64,000 nucleotides of DNA, from contig DESQ01000042.1 of assembly GCA_002361355.1 (NCBI GenBank), forward strand, positions 62,001 through 126,000, written 5' to 3'. Under the pieces are notes generated by a model. The model did no database searches and was not told the DNA's origin. It was given only the letters and a program-made list of their open reading frames with translations. Position 1 is the stretch's first letter, and every line of letters starts with the position of its first letter. The stretch comes from Lachnospiraceae bacterium UBA3310 (lineage in GTDB: Bacteria; Bacillota; Clostridia; Lachnospirales; Lachnospiraceae). A program made the translations under genes and the position numbers. Shown here in pieces: positions 17,183-25,758 of this stretch.

Positions 17183-18240
17183 TGCAACACCTCCTTGAGC
17201 TGCGGCAGCATATCTACAAATACGTCAATGATAACCGGGTCAAACTGTGTGCCGCGGCCCTCCGACATGATCTGCATGATGCGTTCGATGGGGCGGACGG
17301 GCGGTTTGTAACAGCGCTCCTCATAGAGGGCGTCAAACACGTCGGCTACAGCCATAATCCGTGCGGAGAGAGGAATATTGTCCTCGGTGAGGCCGGCCGG
17401 ATAGCCTGTGCCGTCCCATCGCTCGTGATGGTAGAGGGCAATGTCCTCCACCAGCCGTACGTAGTGCTCGTCCTCGATATCCCCGATAATCGTTTGTATG
17501 ATTTTCCGGCTGTGGGTCGTATGTAACTTCATGGTTTCAAATTCTTCCGGCGTCAGCTTGCCGGGTTTTTGCAGGATGGCATCGGGAATTTTAATTTTTC
17601 CCACGTCGTGGAGAGGGGCGGCTTTGCACAGATCCTCGATATAGGAGGGAGTGAGCTCCTCCTTAAAGTAACCGCGGGATAGCAGTTCGCTTGCGATCAT
17701 TCTCACATAATTCTGCGTGTTTTTGACATGCTTTCCGGTGCTGCCGTCGCGGCTCTCGATCAGATTTGCCATGCCGATGATGACAGAGTCCTGAATACGG
17801 CCAAGCCGCATGGCGTCTTCGGTAATTTTCTGTGCCTGCGTATTCACCATATCCTCCAGATGGTGGCGGTACTGGTCGAGCTCGATGGTTTTGCTGACGC
17901 GGCTTAAAAGGATGTCGGGCACGAAGGGTTTTGCCACAAAATCCATGGCGCCCAACTGGAAGCACTTGATCTCTGTCTCCGCCAGATTATCCGCCGTCAA
18001 AAAAATTACGGGGATCAGTTCGGTCTGTACATTGGAACGAATTTTTGTCATAACCTCAAAACCGTCCATCTCCGGCATGTTGATATCCAGAAGGATCAGG
18101 TCGGGGCGATGGTTTTCCAGATATGTTAAGGCGGCCGCTCCGGAAGTGGAGGCGGCTATGCGGTATTGTGACCCAAGAATGTGCTGGGCGAGCGACAGAT
18201 TGGTTTTATCGTCGTCCACCACGAGGATAACATTTTTCAC
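17179..18240 (-). CDS. Receiver-HD-GYP protein (RpfG-like cyclic-di-GMP phosphodiesterase)
   Basis: 353 residues from a GTG start with AAAAGGAG upstream. Receiver domain: VVDDDKTN and LILLDINMPEMDG (Asp about 50), KPF Lys. HD-GYP domain from about residue 150: HDVGKIKIPDAIL, KLHTTHSRKII and ERWDGTGYPAGL, with the metal-binding His/Asp residues intact. HD-GYP enzymes degrade cyclic-di-GMP to GMP or pGpG. As first gene of the operon with two hybrid kinases it is the likely output of that phosphorelay (inference). A strong minus-strand promoter lies at 18278-18306. Confidence 0.93.
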   Translation of the reverse strand: MKNVILVVDDDKTNLSLAQHILGSQYRIAASTSGAAALTYLENHRPDLILLDINMPEMDGFEVMTKIRSNVQTELIPVIFLTADNLAETEIKCFQLGAMDFVAKPFVPDILLSRVSKTIELDQYRHHLEDMVNTQAQKITEDAMRLGRIQDSVIIGMANLIESRDGSTGKHVKNTQNYVRMIASELLSRGYFKEELTPSYIEDLCKAAPLHDVGKIKIPDAILQKPGKLTPEEFETMKLHTTHSRKIIQTIIGDIEDEHYVRLVEDIALYHHERWDGTGYPAGLTEDNIPLSARIMAVADVFDALYEERCYKPPVRPIERIMQIMSEGRGTQFDPVIIDVFVDMLPQLKEVLQ

Positions 18241-18277
18241 AGGAATACTCCTTTTTTCTTCTTTATTTTATGTTCTC

Positions 18278-18306
18278 ATTGTAAAACAATATCGGGATAA
18301 AATCAA
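18278..18306 (-). promoter_or_regulatory. Sigma-A-type promoter for the REC-HD-GYP/kinase operon
   Basis: Read on the minus strand: TTGATT (18306-18301), 17-base spacer, TACAAT (18283-18278), about 35 bases before the GTG at 18240. Confidence 0.6.
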
Positions 18307-18350
18307 GGAAGGACGAAAAGGAAGGGGAAGATATTGACAGGGTGAAAGGT

Positions 18351-18380
18351 TTGCGCAAAGGCCAGTGTTTGTGGTATTAT
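18351..18380 (+). promoter_or_regulatory. Possible promoter for the helicase gene
   Basis: TTGCGC (18351-18356), 18-base spacer, TATTAT (18375-18380). A separate TTGACA at 18334 has no matching -10. It would drive the gene starting at 18429, divergent from the kinase operon. Confidence 0.35.
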
Positions 18381-18428
18381 TAGTGTAAGTAATTGGATGA
18401 ACGAAATTGTGAAAAACAGGTACGAAAG

Positions 18429-20405
18429 ATGCAGGATGAGAAGATAGCGGAAGCAAAAGGCAAGGAGCCTAAGCCAGGGCAGCAGGACGATATTCCGAAA
18501 AAGCTGTGGGCAGCCTATGAGAAGGCGTTTTTTTCATTTCAACCGGAGGAAGGCCGCCGATTCACCAGAAGCACGGAAAAACAGCTTGGGCAGTTGGAGC
18601 GGCGTATCGCCCGCAAGAAAAAACAGGAAAACCATCAGGTGTTAGCGGATATGAAGGATCTCCACAGGAAAGTGGCGCAGATCGGCTACACGGTGATTTT
18701 GCGGGACAATAAGTGGTTGAAAAAATATCGTCATGTGGTGCGCTGCCTTGCCAGACTGGATATGAGTTTCCTAAAAAGGATGGCTGCGGCGGTGGTGCCG
18801 GAAGATATTGCCGGGATGGAGAAGACGGCGGCGCTTCTTCGGTCGAAATCCCTCTATGAGATTTACAAAGAAGAATATATGCAGTATCTGGTGGGACAGC
18901 GGATCGAGGAGCTGATGGAGGCGGAGCCGGAGAAACAGTATCCGGAAGCAAGAGGTATGAAGCGGCATTTTATCCTCCACATCGGCCCTACCAACAGCGG
19001 CAAGACCTACGAGGCGCTGCAGCGGTTGAAACAGGCGTACCACGGTATTTATCTGGGGCCTTTGCGCCTTTTGGCGTTGGAGGTTTACGACCGTATGATG
19101 GCGGCGGGCATTCCCTGCAATATGATTACCGGTGAGGAGACTATCCGTACACCGGGGAGTTTTGTGCAGGCTTCTACGATAGAAATCCTGGATATCAGGG
19201 AGGTTTATGATATTGCCGTGATCGACGAGGCGCAGATGATGGCGGATGAGAACCGGGGAAGCTTCTGGACAAGAGCGGTTCTGGGTATTCGTGCACAGGA
19301 GATTCATGTGTGCTGTTCCGGCACGGCCAAACAGCTTTTGGTCAGGATGTTAGAACGCTGCGGCGATGAATACGAGATTGTCCGCCATGAGCGGAATACG
19401 AAACTGGAATTTATACCGGAACGTTACGATATGGCGACGGATGTGGAGCAGGGGGATGCGCTGATTGCCTTCTCCAAGAAAAATGTGCTTGCCATCGCGG
19501 CGGCTCTGGAGGGCCGTGGGATCAGGGCCAGTGTGATCTACGGGAACCTCCCGCCCCAGACCAGACAGGAGCAGGTGCGCCTGTTTACGGAGGGGATAAA
19601 CCAGGTGGTGGTGGCCACCGACGCCATCGGTATGGGTATCAATCTGCCGATCCGCAGGGTGGTTTTCATGAATACGACGAAGTTTGACGGCGTGGGAAAG
19701 AGAAGGCTTCTGGCGGAGGAGATCAGACAGATTGCAGGCCGGGCAGGAAGATACGGCTTTTACGACACCGGTTACGTGCAGTCGGCGATGGACATGGAGT
19801 ATGTGGGCAAGAAGCTGGCGGAGCCTTTTTATCCGATCAGGCGGGCCAGGGTAGGTTTCCCTGAAATTTTGCTGGACATTGACATAGAGCTGGATGAGAT
19901 CATAGAGGCGTGGGAAAAGACAGGAAATCCGCCCATGTACGACAAGATTTCCATGAAGGAGAGCGTGGATAAGTATCGGTATCTGCGGGATTACAGAAGG
20001 AGAATTCCCTATATGAATGACAGGAGGCTGGTGCTTTCCCTGATCACCTGTCCCTTCGATGTAAAGGACAGGGAGGTATTAAAGTTGTGGCTGCGCTATT
20101 GTGAAAAGCCGGAGAAACAGCAGAACTGTCCCATGCTGCCGAGGGATTTCTCCTTAGAGGGACTGGAATCTTATTATAAGCAGTTGGATCTTTACACCCA
20201 GTTTTCGGCAAGAATGGACTGGGTAATCGACAAAGATGAGGTGGCTGCCAACAGAGAGTGGGCCCAGCATGAGATTGGGGAACTTTTAAAGGACGACAAG
20301 GGACAGTTTGAAAAGAAATGCCGAATCTGTGGACGACCGCTTGCGTGGAATGCCGCTTATCCGATCTGCGACCGGTGTTATCGGAAGATGGGAAGGGAAT
20401 CGTGA
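18429..20405 (+). CDS. SUV3-like DExH-box RNA helicase
   Basis: About 658 residues. After a basic/helical N-terminal region (about 1-170) the motor starts with HIGPTNSGKTYEAL (Walker A, GPTNSGKT as in mitochondrial Suv3), then GPLRLLALEV, NMITGEE, Walker B VIDEAQMM, a CSGTAK motif, and second-lobe motifs VATDAIGMGINLPI and QIAGRAGRYG. The C-terminus carries CRICGRPL...CDRCYRKMG, a four-Cys zinc-ribbon-like tail. Suv3 helicases unwind RNA, in mitochondria together with a 3' exonuclease; the bacterial role is unknown. ATG 18429 is chosen; an upstream TTG (18393) is possible. Overlaps the next gene by one base. Confidence 0.85.
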   Translation: MQDEKIAEAKGKEPKPGQQDDIPKKLWAAYEKAFFSFQPEEGRRFTRSTEKQLGQLERRIARKKKQENHQVLADMKDLHRKVAQIGYTVILRDNKWLKKYRHVVRCLARLDMSFLKRMAAAVVPEDIAGMEKTAALLRSKSLYEIYKEEYMQYLVGQRIEELMEAEPEKQYPEARGMKRHFILHIGPTNSGKTYEALQRLKQAYHGIYLGPLRLLALEVYDRMMAAGIPCNMITGEETIRTPGSFVQASTIEILDIREVYDIAVIDEAQMMADENRGSFWTRAVLGIRAQEIHVCCSGTAKQLLVRMLERCGDEYEIVRHERNTKLEFIPERYDMATDVEQGDALIAFSKKNVLAIAAALEGRGIRASVIYGNLPPQTRQEQVRLFTEGINQVVVATDAIGMGINLPIRRVVFMNTTKFDGVGKRRLLAEEIRQIAGRAGRYGFYDTGYVQSAMDMEYVGKKLAEPFYPIRRARVGFPEILLDIDIELDEIIEAWEKTGNPPMYDKISMKESVDKYRYLRDYRRRIPYMNDRRLVLSLITCPFDVKDREVLKLWLRYCEKPEKQQNCPMLPRDFSLEGLESYYKQLDLYTQFSARMDWVIDKDEVAANREWAQHEIGELLKDDKGQFEKKCRICGRPLAWNAAYPICDRCYRKMGRES

Positions 20406-21088
20406 TGATCTGTACCTACTATGCGGATATCAGGTGTCTGGAAAACGAGGCTCTGTTCCGGGAAAAGTTAAAGATGCTCTCGCCCTACAGACAGCAGAAG
20501 ATTGCCATTTTGAGGCATGAGAGGGATAAAAACAGAAGCCTGGGGGCGGGCCTTCTCTTAGATCACGGACTTGACGTCTACGGTTTGCAGGAGCGAAGCG
20601 TGGAGTATGAGATCGGCGAGTGGGGTAAACCCACCTTAAAATATCATCCGGAGATCTGTTTTTCCCTGTCGCATTCCGGAGATTACGCCATTTGTACCAT
20701 CGGGGATAAACCGGTGGGAAATGATATCGAGTATGTGAAGGACGGACGGCTTAAAGTGGCAGACCGCTTTTTTGCCAGGGAGGAGCTTGACTGGCTTTAC
20801 GACGCAGGAACGCCGGATGAAAGGACACAGCGGATGTTCCGTCTCTGGACAATGAAAGAGAGCTTTTTGAAAGTGACCGGAAGAGGTATGTCTCTGTCTT
20901 TGAAAGATTTTGTGATTCACATGGATGAGGCGTCTGGCAGAGCCAGAGTGAGACATTCTGTTGATGCGAAGTATTATTACATGAGGGAATATCAGGAGAT
21001 TGACGGGTACTGTACGGCAGTCTGCGCGCAGGAGAGTGGGGACATGGCTTACAGTATGATTCCGGTCGACCTGCGTGAAAAGGAGTGA
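20405..21088 (+). CDS. 4'-phosphopantetheinyl transferase (Sfp type)
   Basis: 227 residues. It shows the family signatures: SLSHSGDYAIC, VGNDIEYVKDGRLK (Mg-binding Asp and Glu) and FRLWTMKESFLKVTGRG (W-x-x-K-E-x-x-x-K). The enzyme attaches the phosphopantetheine arm of CoA to a conserved serine of acyl or peptidyl carrier proteins. No carrier-protein or NRPS/PKS genes occur nearby, so its substrate is not evident; it may serve the fatty acid ACP or a distant pathway. Its ATG overlaps the helicase stop (TGATG), implying coupling. Confidence 0.92.
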   Translation: MICTYYADIRCLENEALFREKLKMLSPYRQQKIAILRHERDKNRSLGAGLLLDHGLDVYGLQERSVEYEIGEWGKPTLKYHPEICFSLSHSGDYAICTIGDKPVGNDIEYVKDGRLKVADRFFAREELDWLYDAGTPDERTQRMFRLWTMKESFLKVTGRGMSLSLKDFVIHMDEASGRARVRHSVDAKYYYMREYQEIDGYCTAVCAQESGDMAYSMIPVDLREKE

Positions 21089-21092
21089 CGGT

Positions 21093-22076
21093 ATGGGTAG
21101 AAAAAAGAGAATACGGGCTGTGGCGGTATGTCTCGCGGCGCTTTTTGTGGTGTATACCGTATTTGTCTATTTTCTGGTGAGCGCCTGTCTGGTTCCGTCT
21201 TTCATGGATCGGTTAAACGCTTTTGAAGATATCACAAGGAAATGTTACAGCGAGCAGGTACAGACGGAGGAGATCAAAGAGAACAGGACGCAGCTTCTTG
21301 GGGAGACGAATGCGTGGCTGGAAACGGTAGATCGCAGGAAGATACAGACACAGACGCAGGACGGTTATCGGCTGGTGGCGGAGGAATTTCCGGCCGGAGA
21401 AGGTGAAAAATGGGTGCTTTTGCTGCATGGGTACACAGGCTGGAAGGAGGAAATGTACCAGTTCGCCTTCTGGTATTACAGTCAGGGATATTCCGTGCTT
21501 GTGCCGGACTTAAGATGTCAGGGGGAGAGCGAGGGCGACTTCATCGGTATGGGATGGACGGATCACTATGACTGTGAACTCTGGATCGACCATATTCTGG
21601 AAGAGTCGCCGGAGGCGGAGATTGTGCTCCACGGACAGTCCATGGGTGCGGCGACTGCTCTTATCATGGCGGGCTCTCCGGAGGTGTCCGAACACATCAG
21701 GGCGGTGGTTTCCGACAGTGCATACACGGAAGCTTACGAGATGTTTGGCGATAAGATCACGGAATGGTTTCATCTGCCTGCAGCGCCCTTTGTGGATTCT
21801 GCCTGCCTGATGTTAAGACTCAGGGGCGGATACAATCTGCGGGATGCATCCCCTCTGCAGGCGGTATCCAACAGCAGTGTCCCAACGCTGTTTATCCACG
21901 GGGATGAGGATCGGATGATTGACGTGGGCATGTCCTACGAACTGTTTGGGGCGGCGTCCTGTGAGAAGGAACTTTTTATCGTGGAGGGCGCGGGTCATGC
22001 GCAGGCGCAGGATAGGGATCCCGACGATTATTACGGGAGGATCGGCGCATTTTTGCAACGTTATCTGCATGGATAG
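21093..22076 (+). CDS. Membrane-anchored alpha/beta hydrolase
   Basis: 327 residues. One N-terminal membrane segment (about 7-30) is followed by an alpha/beta hydrolase fold: HGYTGWKEE oxyanion region, nucleophile elbow HGQSMGAAT (G-x-S-x-G), acid in HGDEDRMID and catalytic His in GAGHAQAQ. The fold faces the outside if the segment acts as an uncleaved signal anchor. Substrate unknown; an esterase or lipase-type role is likely. ATG 21093 follows AAAAGGAG and lies four bases after the transferase stop; same operon. Confidence 0.88.
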   Translation: MGRKKRIRAVAVCLAALFVVYTVFVYFLVSACLVPSFMDRLNAFEDITRKCYSEQVQTEEIKENRTQLLGETNAWLETVDRRKIQTQTQDGYRLVAEEFPAGEGEKWVLLLHGYTGWKEEMYQFAFWYYSQGYSVLVPDLRCQGESEGDFIGMGWTDHYDCELWIDHILEESPEAEIVLHGQSMGAATALIMAGSPEVSEHIRAVVSDSAYTEAYEMFGDKITEWFHLPAAPFVDSACLMLRLRGGYNLRDASPLQAVSNSSVPTLFIHGDEDRMIDVGMSYELFGAASCEKELFIVEGAGHAQAQDRDPDDYYGRIGAFLQRYLHG

Positions 22077-22090
22077 AAAGGCAGGTTTTT

Positions 22091-25006
22091 ATGGCGATTA
22101 CTTTTGGGAAAAAACGGCAGTGGACAGTGAAGGCAGTGACCGGTGTAGTCACGGCGGCTTTGCTGTTTTTATTTCCTTTCGGACAGGGAGAAACGGATGC
22201 GGTTTACGGGGCCGGGAAGCGAACGGTGCGGGTGAGTTTTTTCCCTATGGGAGGATATCATGAGACATTGCCGGACGGCAGTTTTTCCGGTATGGATGTG
22301 GAATATCTGCAAAATCTTTGCGATTATGTAAACTGGTCTGTGGAATATGTGCCATGTGGGAGCTGGGACGAGGCTTTACAGATGTTATCCGACAAAGAGG
22401 TAGATCTGGTAGGTTCTGCCCAGTATTCCAAAGAGCGGGCGGAAACTTACAACTACGCTGATCTGGCAAATGGTTACACCTTCGGCGCCATTGCGGTGAA
22501 GGGAGACAGTACGCTTCCCTATGAAGATTTTGAAGCCATGAAAGACATTACATACGGCGTTGTTGCCAGTTATGTGAGAAAGCAGGAGTTTTTTGAATAT
22601 CTGAAGGGACACGGCATTGCAAGTCCCAAGGTGCGGGAATATGCGGATACGGCCGCGCTGCAGGAGGCGCTTGAAGCCGGCGGGATTGACGCGCTGGTGC
22701 ATTCGCTTACGGAGATCAGAGAGGGACAGCGGGTGATCGGGCGGTTTGCGCCGATGCCTTTCTACTATATTACCTATCCCGGAAACGATGCCCTTTTGCG
22801 GGAATTGAATCAGGGCATCGCGGATGTTAAGATGAATCGTCCTGAACTTGAAAATGAGTTGATGGTGAAGTATTACGACAGCCGCCTGGATCACACGATC
22901 CTGCTCACCAGCGAGGAGAAAGATTACATTGACAGGATAAAGACGTTGAAAGTGGGATGTCTGGACGGCTATTATCCTTTTTCCTATCAGGACGAGGAGG
23001 GAGAGTACAGTGGGCTTGTACCGCAGATGCTGGAGGAAGTTTCCGTGAGCACGGGTCTTACTTTTGACTATATCCGCATGAAGGATATGGAGGAGGCAAA
23101 GCTTGCCCTCTCGGAGGGAACGATTGATATCATAGGATATTGTGGTGAAGGAACGGGAAATATCAGGCAGGCGGGCGGCGCGTTCACGAAGGTCTATGCG
23201 CAGGTGCCCCATGTCATTATCAGGAAGCGCGGGGACAGGACGGAGGAACTGCAGACACTTGCGATGACAGCGGACAATCTCACGGAGGAGGGCGGCGTTT
23301 CTTTTGGGGAGGGCGCGGAGCTTCTGATTCTGGAAGATCAGAGGGAGTGCCTGCAGGCAGTGCGTTCCGGAAAGGTTTCAGCGGCGTTATGTGACGGTTA
23401 TATGGCGGAGTATCTGCTGGGTTCCCAGCTCGGATTCGGGCAGTTGGAAATTCACACGGTTTTAAGCGATGTGCACAGTATCCGTATGGTAGTGCGGGAT
23501 GATGCGGATTCCCCGCTTCTGGGAATTTTAAATAAGGAGCTTTTGGATGTCACCGACAAGATGGTAAACGATTACATGCTGCAGGATAACTTTTATTCCC
23601 GGATGAGCGTGGACAGCTTTATCAGGGATCATAGCATGGCCATCATCCTGCTGGTGGCGCTTGTGGCGGTCCTCGTTATTCTGGTGCTGTACCGTATGCT
23701 GAAAAACAGCAGACGGATACAGAAACTGATGTACAAGGATGCGGATTTCAATATCTGGAATCTGAATTATCTGAAATACCGGGCCTCTCTGCGGCTGGCG
23801 ACGGCCGGGGACAAAAAGTATGCCATCGTGTACACGGACATCTGCCAGTTTAAGAGTTATAATGCCCTTTACGGGTGGAGCGCAGGTCAGCGGCTTCTGG
23901 AACTGACCATCGAGAAGCTGTCTGAACAGATCGACAGCGAGAGAGAACTTTATGCCAGAAGCTACGGCAGTCATTTTGTGCTCTTTGTCTGCTATGACGA
24001 TATGGCGCAGCTTGAGAGACGCATACAGGATATGGCGGATCAGATTTCCGGTTATATCTATGAAAAAGAGGAGATCCGTATGACGCAGGCGCTGGGGATC
24101 TGCGCTATCGAAGAGGGGGAGACGGATATCCAGCTTGCGCTCTCCTATGCGATTCAGACGGTGGATCCGATCAAGAACAGCCGGAATAACGTTGTTCGGA
24201 TTTATGACGAAGAGATGCGAAAGAAGTTAAAGGAACAGCAGGAGCGGGAAATGCTTCTGGACGCGGCGGATGTACAACGTGATTTCGTGGCATACTATCA
24301 GGCGAAGGTAGATATCCGCAACGAGCGTGTGGTGGGGGCGGAGGCGCTGGTTCGTTTTAAAGATCCGACGGCCGGCGGCGCGATCCGTGCGCCCGGTTTT
24401 TTCGTGCCCTACTATGAGCAGACAGGGCGGATTATGGAGATCGATTTCTTTGTGATGGAGAGCGTTTGTCAGATGCTGCGCAGACGACTTGATCAGGGAC
24501 TTGCGGTGGTTCCTGTGTCCTGTAATTTTTCAAGATCCCATTTTGTGCGGGAAGGGTTTCCGGCGCATATTGAATCTGTGATAGAGAAATACCGGATTCC
24601 CAAAGACCTGATTGAGGTGGAGATCACGGAGACGCTGGTGGTGGAGGAGATGCAGCGGCAGAAGGTGAAAGAGAATGTGGAGATTTTGCGCGAAAACGGC
24701 ATTCATCTCTCCATAGATGATTTCGGATCGGGCTATTCTTCCCTTGGTGTTTTTGAGCAGATTCCCGCGTCTGTGATTAAGCTTGACAGATCATTCTTGT
24801 TGAACAATGAAAACCGCACAAGACAGGTTCAGATCATGAAAAATATTGTAAATCTGGCGAAAGATCTGGACGCGCAGGTGGTGTGCGAAGGTGTGGAGAC
24901 GGCGCAGGATACGGAATTGATGATGGAGATCGGCGCCTATGTTGCCCAGGGATACCGTTACTGCAAACCGGTGCCGGAGGAAGTGTTTGAGGATATGCTT
25001 GTATGA
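22091..25006 (+). CDS. Dual solute-binding-domain sensor with degenerate GGDEF and EAL domains
   Basis: 971 residues. A signal or anchor segment (about 15-35) is followed by two tandem bacterial SBP_3 (PBPb) domains outside (about 45-255 and 275-500), a membrane segment (about 515-535), a GGDEF-type domain (about 560-700) and an EAL domain (715-970). The GGDEF signature is replaced by ARSYGSHF, so cyclase activity is unlikely. The EAL part keeps GAEALVRF, CNFSRSHF, VEITETL, IDDFGSGYSSL, IKLDRSF and CEGVET, so it probably degrades cyclic-di-GMP. The external domains suggest amino-acid or similar ligand control (inference). It overlaps the next gene by four bases. Confidence 0.92.
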   Translation: MAITFGKKRQWTVKAVTGVVTAALLFLFPFGQGETDAVYGAGKRTVRVSFFPMGGYHETLPDGSFSGMDVEYLQNLCDYVNWSVEYVPCGSWDEALQMLSDKEVDLVGSAQYSKERAETYNYADLANGYTFGAIAVKGDSTLPYEDFEAMKDITYGVVASYVRKQEFFEYLKGHGIASPKVREYADTAALQEALEAGGIDALVHSLTEIREGQRVIGRFAPMPFYYITYPGNDALLRELNQGIADVKMNRPELENELMVKYYDSRLDHTILLTSEEKDYIDRIKTLKVGCLDGYYPFSYQDEEGEYSGLVPQMLEEVSVSTGLTFDYIRMKDMEEAKLALSEGTIDIIGYCGEGTGNIRQAGGAFTKVYAQVPHVIIRKRGDRTEELQTLAMTADNLTEEGGVSFGEGAELLILEDQRECLQAVRSGKVSAALCDGYMAEYLLGSQLGFGQLEIHTVLSDVHSIRMVVRDDADSPLLGILNKELLDVTDKMVNDYMLQDNFYSRMSVDSFIRDHSMAIILLVALVAVLVILVLYRMLKNSRRIQKLMYKDADFNIWNLNYLKYRASLRLATAGDKKYAIVYTDICQFKSYNALYGWSAGQRLLELTIEKLSEQIDSERELYARSYGSHFVLFVCYDDMAQLERRIQDMADQISGYIYEKEEIRMTQALGICAIEEGETDIQLALSYAIQTVDPIKNSRNNVVRIYDEEMRKKLKEQQEREMLLDAADVQRDFVAYYQAKVDIRNERVVGAEALVRFKDPTAGGAIRAPGFFVPYYEQTGRIMEIDFFVMESVCQMLRRRLDQGLAVVPVSCNFSRSHFVREGFPAHIESVIEKYRIPKDLIEVEITETLVVEEMQRQKVKENVEILRENGIHLSIDDFGSGYSSLGVFEQIPASVIKLDRSFLLNNENRTRQVQIMKNIVNLAKDLDAQVVCEGVETAQDTELMMEIGAYVAQGYRYCKPVPEEVFEDMLV

Positions 25007-25758
25007 GGAAAAAAATAATGATCGGTCTGTGCATTCTGGCAGCATTTCTGTGTTTTTTGTATTGCTTCATTGTGTTCCGGATCCGGTCTGGCAGCAGTTT
25101 TTATCTGATCTGGGGTCTGGGCGGACTGTTTTTCATCGGGGTGGCTTTGATGGTGAAATTTGACTGGTGGAGTCAATTTCCTTTGCTCCTGCGGCGGGTG
25201 ATCTGCGGCGTCCTGCTTGCCGGCGTTCTGGCCTTTGTGGTGGCGGAGGGCTGTATCTTTGCCCATTACAGGGATCAGGGAAGGCCGGATCTGGATTACA
25301 TCATTGTTCTGGGAGCCCAGATGAAGGAGAGAGGCCCCAGTGTGGTGCTGCAATTTCGTCTGGATGCGGCTTATGATTATCTGATTGCCAATGAGAACAC
25401 GCTCTGTGTGGTATCCGGCGGACAAGGGCCAAACGAGCCTTGTACCGAGGCGCAGGGAATGTATGACTATCTGGTGGAAAAAGGGATTTCGCCCGAGCGG
25501 ATTCTGATGGAGGACAAGTCCACGGATACCTCCGAGAATATTGCTTTCAGCGCGGAAGTGATCGGCGGGACGGATAAGGATGTGGGAATTGTGACCAACA
25601 ACTTCCATGTGTTTCGTGGCATGATGCTCGCAAGACATGCGGGGTTTGAGAATGCCTGTGGTATTTCCGCCAGATCGAATATCTATTTTCAGCCGAATAA
25701 TCTGGTGCGGGAATTTTTTGGGATTATGAAGGATCTGGTATGCGGAAACCTGATTTAA
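25003..25758 (+). CDS. DUF218/ElyC-SanA-YdcF family membrane protein
   Basis: 251 residues. Two to three N-terminal membrane segments (about 5-85) precede the DUF218 domain with DYIIVLGAQMKERGPS, CVVSGGQGPNEPCTEAQ, DKSTDTSENI and TNNFHVFRG. The family is linked to envelope functions in enterobacteria (SanA, ElyC), but its chemistry is not settled. The start ATG overlaps the stop of the EAL gene (ATGA), and its own end overlaps the next gene by 19 bases, so it is embedded in the operon. Confidence 0.88.
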   Translation: MRKKIMIGLCILAAFLCFLYCFIVFRIRSGSSFYLIWGLGGLFFIGVALMVKFDWWSQFPLLLRRVICGVLLAGVLAFVVAEGCIFAHYRDQGRPDLDYIIVLGAQMKERGPSVVLQFRLDAAYDYLIANENTLCVVSGGQGPNEPCTEAQGMYDYLVEKGISPERILMEDKSTDTSENIAFSAEVIGGTDKDVGIVTNNFHVFRGMMLARHAGFENACGISARSNIYFQPNNLVREFFGIMKDLVCGNLI

